DNA from: Paraburkholderia madseniana
GTDB lineage: Bacteria > Pseudomonadota > Gammaproteobacteria > Burkholderiales > Burkholderiaceae
Assembly: GCF_009690905.1 (NCBI RefSeq)
Contig: NZ_VOSW01000094.1
Location: 1 to 36,702 of the forward strand
DNA length: 36,702 nucleotides
Direction: 5' to 3'
The notes under the pieces are model-generated. The model was not told where the DNA came from. It saw only the letters and a program-made list of their open reading frames with translations, and searched no databases. Below are positions 16,197-24,371 of this stretch, piece after piece (position 1 is the first letter of the stretch; every line of letters begins with the position of its first letter). The position numbers and the translations under genes were made by a program.

Positions 16197-18305
16197 TCAA
16201 TGCGTCGCAGCAGGCGTCATGCCATTGTGGCGTAGCAGCGCATCGATACTCGGCTCGCGGCCGCGGAACGCCTTGAACGATTCCATCGCGGGACGGCTAC
16301 CGCCCACTTCCAGAATCTCCTTGCGATAACGCATGCCGGTTGCCTGATCGAGCACACTGCCGCTCGCGGCTTGTGCGGCTTCTTCGAACGCGGCATACGC
16401 ATCGGCGGACAGCACTTCAGCCCACTTGTAGCTGTAGTAGCCCGCTGCATAACCGCCCGCGAAAATATGGCTGAACGTATTCGGCCAACGCGAGAACGAA
16501 GCTTGCGGCACCACGTGGAAACGCTCGTTGATCTCGCTCGCGAGTTCAGTCGCGTTCTTCGTGCCGGACGCATCGAAACCGGTGTGCAGTTGCATGTCGA
16601 ACATCGAGAACACGATCTGGCGCAGCGTACCTAGACCGCTCTGGAAATTCTTCGCTGCGAGCATCTTGTCGAACAGATCACGCGGCAGTGGCTTGGCGGT
16701 GTCGACGTGTGAGGTCATGTCGCTCAATACGTCCCACTCCCAGCAGAAGTTCTCCATGAATTGCGACGGCAGTTCGACCGCGTCCCACTCGACGCCGTTG
16801 ATGCCCGACACGCCCAGTTCATCCACACGCGTGAGCATGTGATGCAACCCGTGGCCGAACTCGTGGAACAGCGTGATCACTTCATCATGCGTGAAGCAGG
16901 CGGGCTTGCCGCCGACCGGCGCTGAGAAGTTGCAGGTCAGATACGCCACCGGCGTTTGCACGCTGCCGTGCGTGTGCTTGTGACGGCCACGCGCATCGTC
17001 CATCCATGCGCCGCCGCGTTTGCCTTCGCGTGCATACAGATCGAGATAGAACTGGGCGACGAGGCCGCCGTCCTGATTCTCGACGCGGAAAAAGCGCACG
17101 TCCGGGTGCCACACGGCTGCTTCGTCGCGACGGATGCGCACGCCGAACAGCGTTTCGGTGACCTTGAAGAGACCCTTGAAGACGGTGTCTTCCGGGAAGT
17201 ACTGTTTGACTTCGTTCTCGGAGAACGAATAGCGCTTCTGACGCAGACGTTCAGCGGCAAACGTCATGTCCCACGGTTGCAGGTCGGCCATGCCGAGTTC
17301 GTTCGCTGCAAATTCGCGCAGTTCCTTCCAGTCCTGTTCAGCGTGCGGGCGTGCGCGCGTGGCGAGGTCTTCGAGGAAGGCCATGACCTGCGCCGGCGAC
17401 TCGGCCATCTTCGGCGCGAGCGAGACTTCGGCGAAGTTGTTGTAGCCGAGCATGTGCGCTTCTTCGGCGCGCAGCTTCAACTGATCGGCGAGCACGGCCG
17501 TGTTGTCCCATTCCGGCTTGCCGTTGCCATATTGCGGGCCGAGTTCCGACGCGCGCGTCACATACGCGCGGTATATCGTTTCGCGCATCGCGCGATTTTC
17601 CGAGTACTGCATGATCGGGAAATACGATGGGAAGTGCAGGGTGAATTTGTAGCCGGTTTTGCCCTCGCGTTCGGCCGCTTCCTTCGCGGCTTCGATCACG
17701 TCTTCCGGCAGGCCGGCCAGTTGCGCTTCATCGCCGGCTTCGACGATATAGGCGTAAGCGTTGGTCGCATCGAGCACGTGATCCGAAAACGCTTTCGACA
17801 ACCCCGCCTGCTTTTCCTGCAATTCGGCGAAATGCGGCTTCTGGTCTTCCGGCAATTCCGCGCCCGAGAGGCGGAAATCGCGCAGCGCATTGCCGAGGAT
17901 CTTCTTGCGCTCGCCGGTCAGCGACGAAAAATCGCTGCTGGCGTGCAGTGCCTTGTACTTCTCATAGAGCGCGAGATTCTGGCCGACGCTCGACCAGAAC
18001 TCGGTGACGCGCGGCAGATTCTCGCCGTACACGGCGCGCAGTTCCGGCGTATCCGCCACGGCGTTCAGATGGCCGACCACGCCCCAGGCGCGCGACAGCG
18101 GTTCGGTTGCGCGTTCGACCGGCTCGACCACATCGGCCCAAGACGCGGGCGTAATGGGCTGGGCGGCGCGTTCGACCGCGGCGGCCGCATCGGTGAGCAG
18201 GATATCGAGGGCGGGTGTGACGTGTTCGGGGCGGATTTCGCCAAAGCGCGGCAGGTCGGAGAAATCGAGGAGCGGATTGTCGTGCTTCGAGGGGGTAGTG
18301 GACAT
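16197..18305 (-). CDS. prlC: Oligopeptidase A (M3 zinc metallopeptidase)
   Basis: A 702-residue thimet-oligopeptidase-family enzyme from the ATG at 18305 (MSTTPSKHDN), preceded by AGGAAG; the in-frame extension to 18383 has no ribosome site. The zinc motif HEFGH places ligands at His481 and His485 with catalytic Glu482; a third ligand Glu follows in GVEWDAVELPSQFMENF. Other family blocks are visible: FYLDLYAREGKRGGAWMDD, and GGYAAGYYSYKWAEVLSADAYAAFEE near the end. The enzyme degrades short peptides, including cleaved signal peptides, in the cytoplasm. It has its own terminator and a possible heat-shock-type promoter upstream. Length is typical (E. coli PrlC is about 680). Confidence 0.95.
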   Translation of the reverse strand: MSTTPSKHDNPLLDFSDLPRFGEIRPEHVTPALDILLTDAAAAVERAAQPITPASWADVVEPVERATEPLSRAWGVVGHLNAVADTPELRAVYGENLPRVTEFWSSVGQNLALYEKYKALHASSDFSSLTGERKKILGNALRDFRLSGAELPEDQKPHFAELQEKQAGLSKAFSDHVLDATNAYAYIVEAGDEAQLAGLPEDVIEAAKEAAEREGKTGYKFTLHFPSYFPIMQYSENRAMRETIYRAYVTRASELGPQYGNGKPEWDNTAVLADQLKLRAEEAHMLGYNNFAEVSLAPKMAESPAQVMAFLEDLATRARPHAEQDWKELREFAANELGMADLQPWDMTFAAERLRQKRYSFSENEVKQYFPEDTVFKGLFKVTETLFGVRIRRDEAAVWHPDVRFFRVENQDGGLVAQFYLDLYAREGKRGGAWMDDARGRHKHTHGSVQTPVAYLTCNFSAPVGGKPACFTHDEVITLFHEFGHGLHHMLTRVDELGVSGINGVEWDAVELPSQFMENFCWEWDVLSDMTSHVDTAKPLPRDLFDKMLAAKNFQSGLGTLRQIVFSMFDMQLHTGFDASGTKNATELASEINERFHVVPQASFSRWPNTFSHIFAGGYAAGYYSYKWAEVLSADAYAAFEEAAQAASGSVLDQATGMRYRKEILEVGGSRPAMESFKAFRGREPSIDALLRHNGMTPAATH

Positions 18306-18391
18306 AAGGCTTCCTGTCTGACGCGGGTGAACGGGTAATCGGTGCATCGACGGGCGCGCGATGGCGCCCCAATGACACTCCATAGGGACAT

Positions 18392-18419
18392 TATTGGGGC
18401 AGGGCGCGCCGATTCCAAT
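18392..18419 (-). promoter_or_regulatory. Possible sigma-32-like promoter of prlC
   Basis: On the minus strand ATTGGAA (18419-18413), 13 bases, then CCCCAATA (18399-18392) resembles the heat-shock consensus CTTGAAA-N13-CCCCAT-T. prlC is a heat-shock gene in E. coli, which makes the match plausible. Two mismatches in the -35 and an altered -10 keep this tentative. The rest of 18306-18637, between the divergent prlC and acyltransferase genes, shows no gene. Confidence 0.3.
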
Positions 18420-18637
18420 CCGTCGGTAGACAAATTATCAGATGTCGCGTGACTGTGCCCGGAGGAGCGAATCCGGAATGCGGTTCAGACGGTGGCAATG
18501 CGCTAGCTGGTTGCCGCTGCTTGAACCGCTCCCGCTGTGCCGCGACGCTCTGTGGGAAAGCGAACGGTGCAAATTGCTGCCATGCCGCATTCTGGCGTGT
18601 CTGCACCCGTTAGTGACGCTTTCTGTAAGAGGTATCG

Positions 18638-19738
18638 ATGAACCCGCTTTCGCACGCTCTATCGCGCAACGGTAACAACTTCGATCTCGTGCGGCTCCTT
18701 GCCGCCATCGCCGTGGTGTATGGCCATTCGTATCTGCTGCAGGCACCCGACGGCACGACGGATTGGGTCCAGAATGCGCTCGGCTTCGATGGTTTCGGCG
18801 CACTCGGCGTCTATGCGTTTTTTCTGCTGAGCGGCATGCTGGTGACCGCCAGTTTCGACCGGCAACGTTCGGTGCCTCGTTTCGCCGCGTTGCGCATCGC
18901 GCGCCTGTGGCCGGCGGTGGCGGGCGGCTCGCTGGTGACGGTGTTCATCCTCGGGCCGCTGTTGACGACGCTGCCGCTGCGCGACTATTTCGCCTCCGGC
19001 ATGACGTGGGCCAACCTCGACAACTTTTCCACCATCGTGCTGAAAACCGGCTGGGCGCTGCCTGGCGTGTTTGAACACAACCGCTTTCCCGTCGACGTCT
19101 GCGCGCCGCTGTGGACGTTGCCGCTCGAAGTGCGCTGCTATCTGATCGTGATGGTGACCGGCATGCTGGGGTTGCTGTCTAGCGCGCGCGGCGTGGCGCT
19201 GGCGGCGGCGCTCGGGTGCGCTGCCTTCGTTCTGCGCGTGCATCTGCCGCATCTGCAGATCGGCCTGCGCGACTTCAGCGAAACGCCCGGCGGCTATTCG
19301 TTCTGGCCGGAACCGTTTTTCATGCTGGGAATGCTGCTGTACGGCTGGCGCGAACGGCTCGATATCAACGGCCTGACCGCGCTCGCGCTGGCGATGGTGT
19401 TTCTGGTGTTCCGCGACACGGCGGGCGCTCAACCGCTGTTCTATCTGGCTTTCGCATACGGCGTGCTGTGGGTGGGCGCGACGCCGCTCCTGCGGCGCTT
19501 CGTGCCGCGTCACGACTACTCGTATGGGATTTATCTGTACGGCTTCATGGTGCAGCAATGCGTCGCGAATATCGCGCCGCAGTTGAGCCATGTGACGGCG
19601 GTGCTGATCGCCGCGCCGTTCATCGTGCTGTGCGCGGCGCTGTCGTGGCACTTCGTTGAGCGGCCGGTGCTGAGGTGGTGCCGCGAGCGTCTTGCGCGCC
19701 GGTCAACGACGCTTGGCGCGGGGATAGCGACGCGGTGA
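18638..19738 (+). CDS. Acyltransferase-3 family membrane protein
   Basis: A 366-residue integral membrane protein of the OafA/YrhL acyltransferase-3 family. The opening NNFDLVRLLAAIAVVYGHSYLL carries the conserved R and the candidate catalytic His of this family. FFLLSGMLVTASF and RIARLWPAVAGG (the RxxRLxP motif) follow, and about ten hydrophobic segments run to residue 345. Such proteins transfer acetyl or other acyl groups from a cytoplasmic donor to sugars of O-antigen, exopolysaccharide, peptidoglycan or glycosylated natural products. No C-terminal SGNH domain is fused. There are no polysaccharide genes next to it to suggest a target. AGAGG lies shortly before the ATG. It stands alone, between reverse genes. 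Confidence 0.88.
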   Translation: MNPLSHALSRNGNNFDLVRLLAAIAVVYGHSYLLQAPDGTTDWVQNALGFDGFGALGVYAFFLLSGMLVTASFDRQRSVPRFAALRIARLWPAVAGGSLVTVFILGPLLTTLPLRDYFASGMTWANLDNFSTIVLKTGWALPGVFEHNRFPVDVCAPLWTLPLEVRCYLIVMVTGMLGLLSSARGVALAAALGCAAFVLRVHLPHLQIGLRDFSETPGGYSFWPEPFFMLGMLLYGWRERLDINGLTALALAMVFLVFRDTAGAQPLFYLAFAYGVLWVGATPLLRRFVPRHDYSYGIYLYGFMVQQCVANIAPQLSHVTAVLIAAPFIVLCAALSWHFVERPVLRWCRERLARRSTTLGAGIATR

Positions 19739-19810
19739 GTGTCCTGTTTGGCGCCGATGTCTGCCACCGGCACTTGCTGCCCTGGTTTGACGCCGGAGTT
19801 TGAAGGTTTG

Positions 19811-19839
19811 CATGCCGGCGAAATCACTTCGCCGGCATG
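19811..19839. other. Perfect inverted repeat between acyltransferase and folD
   Basis: CATGCCGGCGAA (19811-19822) and TTCGCCGGCATG (19828-19839) form a 12-bp stem with a 5-base loop in the 112-base gap between the two convergent genes. Neither strand has a T run after it, so it may be a weak bidirectional terminator or an mRNA 3'-end stabiliser. Confidence 0.55.
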
Positions 19840-19850
19840 AGCCATCAGCG

Positions 19851-20711
19851 TTACGCCTTTGCTGCCGCTTCGCGCTCGGCGGCTTCGATCGTGTTGACCA
19901 GCAGCATCGTGATGGTCATCGGACCGACGCCGCCCGGCACCGGCGTGATGTAGCCGGCCACTTCCTTGACGCCTGCGAAATCGACGTCGCCGCACAGCTT
20001 GCCGGCTTCGTCGCGATTCATGCCGACGTCGATCACAGCCGCACCCGGTTTCACCATGTCTGCCGTGAGAATGTTGCGCAGGCCCGTGGCGGCGACCACC
20101 ACGTCGGCGTTGCGGGTATGGGCAGCCAGATCGCGCGTCTTGCTATGGCAGATCGTGACGGTCGCGCCCGCTTCGAGCAGCAGCAGCGCCATCGGCTTGC
20201 CGACGATGTTCGAGCGGCCGATCACCACCGCATTCGCGCCTTGCAGCGGAATCTCGTAGGCCGCCAGCATTTTCATCACGCCGTACGGCGTGCACGGGCG
20301 GAACAGCGGGCGGCCGGTCATCAGCGCACCGGCGTTGGCAACGTGAAAACCGTCGACATCTTTTTCCGGGGCGATCGCCTCGATCACCTTGTGGCTGTCG
20401 ATATGCGGCGGCAACGGAAGTTGCACCAGAATGCCGTGAATCCGCGGATCGTGGTTCAGTTCGTCGATGCGTGCCAGCAGTTCGGCTTCCGGCAGATCGG
20501 CCGGATAGCGGTCGAACGACGAACCGAGGCCGTTGTCATTACACGCCTTGACCTTGTTGCGCACATAGACTTCGCTCGCTGGATTGTCGCCGACCAGCAC
20601 CACGGCGAGGCCCGGCTGATGCCCGCGGGCGGTGAGGGCTGCGGCGCGCGTGGCGACTTCGGCGCGCAGGGACTTGGAAAGGGCTAGGCCGTCGATCAGT
20701 TTGGCAGTCAT
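19851..20711 (-). CDS. folD: Bifunctional methylenetetrahydrofolate dehydrogenase/cyclohydrolase
   Basis: A 286-residue FolD, the usual length, from the ATG at 20711 (MTAKLIDGLALS). It carries YVRNK with Tyr49 and catalytic Lys53, VQLPLPPHID, the PEKDVDGFHVANAG motif, the NADP-binding VVIGRSNIVGKP, and PVPGGVGPMTITMLL near the C terminus. It converts 5,10-methylene-THF to 5,10-methenyl-THF and then 10-formyl-THF in the cytoplasm, feeding purine and formyl-methionine synthesis. The in-frame extension to 20771 is not part of the family and is rejected. It lies 243 bases after the DUF2950 gene on the same strand, so a separate promoter is likely. Confidence 0.97.
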   Translation of the reverse strand: MTAKLIDGLALSKSLRAEVATRAAALTARGHQPGLAVVLVGDNPASEVYVRNKVKACNDNGLGSSFDRYPADLPEAELLARIDELNHDPRIHGILVQLPLPPHIDSHKVIEAIAPEKDVDGFHVANAGALMTGRPLFRPCTPYGVMKMLAAYEIPLQGANAVVIGRSNIVGKPMALLLLEAGATVTICHSKTRDLAAHTRNADVVVAATGLRNILTADMVKPGAAVIDVGMNRDEAGKLCGDVDFAGVKEVAGYITPVPGGVGPMTITMLLVNTIEAAEREAAAKA

Positions 20712-20954
20712 GGTCGGTCGAGATGGGCGGTTTGGAAAGCGGAGCAGGGCGCAGGCGCGCGTGCGCGGCACGTGCGATGGCGCTTTTCACCGGAAACGGG
20801 TCGGCACGTGAAAAGCGTGCGGCGCGAATCAGAGATAAGCAGCGCTGCAAAGTCCGACATTATACCGGCCCGGCATGGCGTGCCATGTACGGATTCCGGG
20901 TGAGCGGGCGCGCCGGAATCCGCGATGCCTCCAACCGTCGAGCGACTTCTCCCG

Positions 20955-21896
20955 CTACTCCTGCACCGGCTGCCAGCTATCGTCCGGGTCGAACGATTTA
21001 ATGGCGGCCGCGGCACGCGCGGTTTGCGACCCGAGGTTCTTCTGATAGACCTGACCGTCCTGATTGACGATAAAGCTCATCACGCCGGTCTTGCCGTACT
21101 CGGCCGGCGAGGCGATCAGACCAAACCCTTTGGTCAGCACGCCGTTTTCGACGTAGTTCTGCGCGCCCCCCTTCGCGTGCGCACCTTGCGCCGTCAGGAT
21201 CCGGTAGTGATAGCCGTGGTAGGCCTCTTTCGGCAGGGTGCCGTTGGGCATGGTGGCGGCGAGCGGTCCGAGCGGGCTTTCCGTTTCGCCGGGCGCCGTC
21301 GCCCAATACAGGCCGTCATGCTGGCCCTGCGTACTGACGAAGCGCTGTGCGTAGTGCTGGGTCAGGTTGTGGTAATCGTTTTGTGCGTCGAGGTAGGCGA
21401 GCGAGGTGAGGATCGCCGCGTGTTCGTTGCGTCCGATGCGGCGTGTCAGCATCTCGTCCTGCGCGGCGGGCGGATCGAAACGCCAACCCTTGCCAGCTTG
21501 CACGAGCGGAATCGGCAAGGTCCAGCCACTGTCGCCGACCGCCAGATGCGCGGTTGCGCGACCCTTGCTCTTCGCTGGGTCCTCGATGATCTGATGCCCC
21601 TTCGACCAAGCGCCGAGGAACTGGTAGATGTCGTCCTCGCCGATTCCTTCGGAAGGAATGTAGCGATGAAAATCGTTGCCGAGTACGTGTTTGAGCGCAC
21701 CTTCGTCGTTGCGGGCCAAGGCGTCGACGAACGCACTGGCTGCTTCGTCGGCAGTGGGATAGATCGCCTGCGCGTGGGCGGCGGTCGTGCCGAGCAGCAA
21801 TACCGGCGCCACCAGCAGGGTGCCGGTCGTGCCGAGGGCGACGGCGAGTGTCAGAACGTGGGCGCGCAAGGCGCCGCGTGGGAATAAGCGAATCAT
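20955..21896 (-). CDS. Exported DUF2950 protein
   Basis: A 313-residue protein from the ATG at 21896 (MIRLFPRG), which has an AAGAGGAG ribosome site; an in-frame start 24 bases earlier lies inside that site. The N terminus is a signal peptide with a long hydrophobic core ending in TTAAHA near residue 42. The mature part matches DUF2950: YPTADEAASAFVDALARND, GWRFDPPAAQDEMLTRRIGRNE, YLDAQNDY, PNGTLPKEAYHGYHYRIL and FIVNQDGQVYQKNLG. The function is unknown. It starts 20 bases after the DUF3300 reading frame ends, and the two families often sit side by side, so they are probably one exported system. Probably periplasmic. Confidence 0.85.
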   Translation of the reverse strand: MIRLFPRGALRAHVLTLAVALGTTGTLLVAPVLLLGTTAAHAQAIYPTADEAASAFVDALARNDEGALKHVLGNDFHRYIPSEGIGEDDIYQFLGAWSKGHQIIEDPAKSKGRATAHLAVGDSGWTLPIPLVQAGKGWRFDPPAAQDEMLTRRIGRNEHAAILTSLAYLDAQNDYHNLTQHYAQRFVSTQGQHDGLYWATAPGETESPLGPLAATMPNGTLPKEAYHGYHYRILTAQGAHAKGGAQNYVENGVLTKGFGLIASPAEYGKTGVMSFIVNQDGQVYQKNLGSQTARAAAAIKSFDPDDSWQPVQE

Positions 21897-21916
21897 CAGG
21901 GACTCCTCTTGATCGT

Positions 21917-22672
21917 TCAACGGTTGCGGCCGAGGGGGCGCTCACCGCCGCCACCGCCCAGTCTGCCGCCACCAGCGCCGCCACCGCCGCCGCGCTCGAC
22001 TCCGCCGCCGTTTGCACTGAGACTGGCGCCCGTGCGTTGCTGACCGCCGCCGTTGGCGCCGAGGCCGCCGTTGCTGGAACGGTTCGCGGCCGCGTTGCGG
22101 CTCGCCTCGCCGCGCTGCGTGTCCTGCCGCGCGGTGTTCCCGTCACCGGCCCCGCGTAACGCGTTATCGCGGTTGGCGTTCTGCGCGCGGTTTTGCAGAT
22201 CGGCGTTCTGCGTGCCGCCCTGGTGGATCCCTTGCACGCGCTGGCTCGCGCTGCCGCTCAGGTTCTGGCCGGTGCGGTTCTGCAAGGTCTGCTGCGCCTG
22301 GGCGCGGGCGGCGTCGTCACGGCCGCGATAGGCATCGTGCTGCGCACTGCCGAGGTTGTTGTTGACGTTGCGGTTGACGTTCGTGTTGTTGACGTTGCGG
22401 TTGACGTTGGTGTTGCGGTTCCAGTTCGTCGTGCTGCTATTCACGTTGATCTGGTTGTTCACATTGATGTTGTTGTAATGGTTCACGTTGATGTTGACGT
22501 CGTGCGTGTTCCAGTTGAAGCCACCCCACAGCGAATTGGCAACCGCGACACCGGCGCCGAACGCAAGGCCGGTAGCGAAACCGGTAGCGATTGCATAACC
22601 GGGCGGCGGCGGCACATACACGGGCGGGTAGGCCGGATAGGGCCATGTCCCATAGACGACAGTCGGGTTATA
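21917..22672 (-). CDS. DUF3300 protein, C-terminal part (downstream of frameshift)
   Basis: A frame of 251 codons that continues the DUF3300 protein begun at 23228 but lies one frame away. It opens with YNPTVVYGTWPYPAYPPVY, the direct continuation expected after VVYVP in intact homologues. It then has a Gly/Ala-rich hydrophobic stretch (YAIATGFATGLAFGAGVAVA), the motif LWGGFNW, a region dominated by Asn-Val repeats, and a Gly-rich, basic tail ending PLGRNR. A GTG at 22621 could act as an internal start, but no ribosome site precedes it. Without the frameshift the whole protein would be about 437 residues. The DUF2950 gene starts 20 bases later. Confidence 0.75.
   Translation of the reverse strand, partial: YNPTVVYGTWPYPAYPPVYVPPPPGYAIATGFATGLAFGAGVAVANSLWGGFNWNTHDVNINVNHYNNINVNNQINVNSSTTNWNRNTNVNRNVNNTNVNRNVNNNLGSAQHDAYRGRDDAARAQAQQTLQNRTGQNLSGSASQRVQGIHQGGTQNADLQNRAQNANRDNALRGAGDGNTARQDTQRGEASRNAAANRSSNGGLGANGGGQQRTGASLSANGGGVERGGGGGAGGGRLGGGGGERPLGRNR
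22358..22411 (-). repeat. 27-bp tandem repeat coding Asn-Val units
   Basis: Two adjacent 27-base units (22358-22384 and 22385-22411) differ at a single base and encode NVNRNVNN plus one residue each. Related shorter NVN and NIN units extend to about 22500, giving an Asn-rich low-complexity segment in the DUF3300 C-terminal part. Confidence 0.85.
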
Positions 22673-22680
22673 GGTACGGC
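22668..22680 (-). other. Frameshift junction in the DUF3300 gene
   Basis: On the minus strand the upstream frame reads GTG CCG TAC CTA TAA and stops at 22668. Removing one base within GTACC (22673-22677) would join it to TAT AAC CCG and restore the family sequence VP-x-YNPTVVYG. Both sides stay intact, which means the change is recent, or an assembly error. There is no slippery heptamer that would suggest programmed frameshifting. Confidence 0.8.
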
Positions 22681-23228
22681 ACGTACACCACTTGCGGATT
22701 GGCCGGCACGATCTGAATCGTGCTTTCCTCGACCACGACCTTCTGCTGCGAGCTCGTCTTCAGATTGCCCGCGGCCTGCGCCTGTTTGCGCAGGCGTTGC
22801 ACGGAGTCCATCACGTCATTCGACTGACCCAGAAAGGCCGTGCCGAGTTGCGAGACCCAATCGGGTTTCGACGCCATCGTCGCGAGAACCTGAGGGAAGG
22901 CGACGAGTGACTGCACGCTCGGGTCCCAAGGCTCCGACGCGACCGCTTTGACGGCGTCGTCGCCTTGCAATTTCGAGTTTGCTTTCGACCATGCGGCCGC
23001 GGCCTGCACGTCTTGTGGGAAGGTGGCGGCCATCAGCACCTGCGCAAGCAGTGCGTCGGGATAGAGCGCGATGGGCGCGGTCAGCGAATCGAGTTGCTGG
23101 TTCGACATCTTCGCGGCGCTTTGCGCATAGACCGCGCTCGGCATGGCCAGACCGGCGAAGAGTGGCGCGCCCACAAGTGCGGCGCAAACAAGCAACACAC
23201 GCGAACGGTGTGTTCCGGATCGTTTCAC
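22668..23228 (-). CDS. DUF3300 protein, N-terminal part (upstream of frameshift)
   Basis: A 186-residue product from a GTG at 23228, with GGGAGGA seven bases upstream; no ATG is better placed. A signal peptide (MKRSGTHRSRVLLVCAALVG to about AVYAQS, residue 36) exports it. The DUF3300 domain follows: LDSLTAPIALYPDALLAQVLMAATFP, AAAWSKAN, WDPSVQSLVAFPQVL, WVSQLGTAFLGQ and VMDSVQRLRKQAQAAGNL. It stops right after VVYVPYL because of the frameshift at 22668-22680, before the hydrophobic and Asn-rich C-terminal part. The domain's biochemical role is unknown. It pairs with the DUF2950 gene downstream. Confidence 0.8.
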   Translation of the reverse strand: MKRSGTHRSRVLLVCAALVGAPLFAGLAMPSAVYAQSAAKMSNQQLDSLTAPIALYPDALLAQVLMAATFPQDVQAAAAWSKANSKLQGDDAVKAVASEPWDPSVQSLVAFPQVLATMASKPDWVSQLGTAFLGQSNDVMDSVQRLRKQAQAAGNLKTSSQQKVVVEESTIQIVPANPQVVYVPYL

Positions 23229-23490
23229 GATGAAATCCTCCCGGCTGCGTTAGACGCGCGAAGTCGATGAGCAGCGCATGCTGCGTTGCTTCGGCGCGAT
23301 GGAATGGAGAAGGAAGCGAATAAAGGTCGGCTCAGCTTCGCTTGAACCGTTCGATATGACAGATGCCTCAGCAATGCGGCCGAACCGCTTTAACTGATTT
23401 GCGCCGCACGGCGACGCCGCATACGACAACGACAGCACACTTGTTCTGCGTTCATCGGGCATCAAAGATTCCTGTTGAGGAGTTCTTTGT

Positions 23491-23519
23491 AAATTAAGGG
23501 GCGCAGCGAAGCTTGTCAA
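23491..23519 (-). promoter_or_regulatory. Candidate sigma-70 promoter of the DUF3300-DUF2950 pair
   Basis: On the minus strand a perfect TTGACA (23519-23514) is followed after 17 bases by TAATTT (23496-23491). The -35 is ideal and the -10 weak. It would give a leader of about 255 bases. The remaining sequence in 23229-23726 shows no convincing gene; an 89-codon reverse frame at 23250-23519 would include the promoter itself. Confidence 0.5.
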
Positions 23520-23657
23520 TCTTGTCAGAGGAAAGAAGTTATTGCTGCGCAGCGTAAGCGTTTGCTGAGTAATGCGTAATGATTAGCGGATGTGCCGAGC
23601 CATGCCGCGCGTCGCTGTCGCGAAGCGGGAGAAGGGAGGAGAGGGGAATGGAACAGA

Positions 23658-23678
23658 CCGGACTAGTCGACAGTCCGG
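23658..23678 (-). terminator. Hairpin downstream of the FixJ-type gene
   Basis: CCGGACT (23658-23664), a 7-base loop and AGTCCGG (23672-23678) form a 7-bp stem 49 bases after the regulator stop. On the minus strand a mixed TCTGTTCC stretch follows, so this is a modest terminator candidate. Confidence 0.45.
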
Positions 23679-23726
23679 CCGTTGAACCGCAATAGCGAGC
23701 CGCGGGCTGTGCCGCGGTCGTTAAGT

Positions 23727-24371
23727 TTATTGCGCCGGTTGCGGCTTGTTCGACAGCGCAAGTCGCAGCAGGTCGGCGACCGTGTTGACGTTGAGTTTTT
23801 CCATGATGTTCGCGCGGTGCGCTTCAACCGTCTTGATGCTGATGCCGAGGTCGTCGGCGATCTGCTTGTTCAGGCGGCCGGCGATGATGCGTTCGAGCAC
23901 CTGATGTTCACGCGCGGTCAGCTTGCCGAGACGTTCTGCCGCAGCGCGTTGCTGCTGCACGCTGGTGCTTTCGCTGCGCGCCTTGTCGAGCATGCGCTCG
24001 ACAAGCTTGCGCAGTTCGGCTTCGTCGAACGGTTTTTCGATGAAGTCCATGGCGCCTTTTTTCATCGTCGACACAGCCATCGGCACATCGCCGTGGCCCG
24101 TCACGAAGATGATCGGCAGCGACGCGTTGTCGGCGATCAGGCGTTCCTGCAACTCGAGCCCGCTCATGCCGGACATCCGCACATCGAGAATCAGACAAGC
24201 GATCTGGCCCGGATGCGTATGCGGCTGCCATGCGTCGATAAACTGCTCGGCGCTGGAGAAGCATTGCACGCGGTAGCCGTTCGCCTCCAGCAGCCAGCGC
24301 AGCGAATCTCGCACGGCCTCGTCGTCGTCGACGACAAAGACAGTTTCCTGTGTGGTGACTGGGCTGTTCAT
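23727..24371 (-). CDS. FixJ-family response regulator
   Basis: A 214-residue two-domain regulator. The receiver has the acidic pocket VVDDDEA, phospho-acceptor Asp63 (LILDVRMSG), Thr in VTGHGD and Lys113 in FIEKPF. The C-terminal LuxR/FixJ helix-turn-helix (residues about 140-205) includes LTAREHQVLERIIAG, NKQIADDLGISIKTVEAHRANIMEKL. The start overlaps the kinase stop by four bases (ATGA), so the two are translationally coupled and form one two-component system. In Burkholderia a FixLJ-type pair is known as an oxygen-related global regulator; I infer this is its counterpart from its order next to aceE, without proof. Confidence 0.9.
   Translation of the reverse strand: MNSPVTTQETVFVVDDDEAVRDSLRWLLEANGYRVQCFSSAEQFIDAWQPHTHPGQIACLILDVRMSGMSGLELQERLIADNASLPIIFVTGHGDVPMAVSTMKKGAMDFIEKPFDEAELRKLVERMLDKARSESTSVQQQRAAAERLGKLTAREHQVLERIIAGRLNKQIADDLGISIKTVEAHRANIMEKLNVNTVADLLRLALSNKPQPAQ

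Noticed and set aside
16956..18338. Forward frame of 460 codons opposite prlC
   Set aside because: Shadow of the M3 peptidase gene, which has an intact zinc motif and its own terminator.
22668..22680. Programmed ribosomal frameshifting in the DUF3300 gene
   Set aside because: There is no slippery heptamer and no strong downstream stem at the junction; a simple indel explains it better.
23250..23519. Reverse 89-codon frame upstream of the DUF3300 gene
   Set aside because: It overlaps the candidate promoter and has no known domain.
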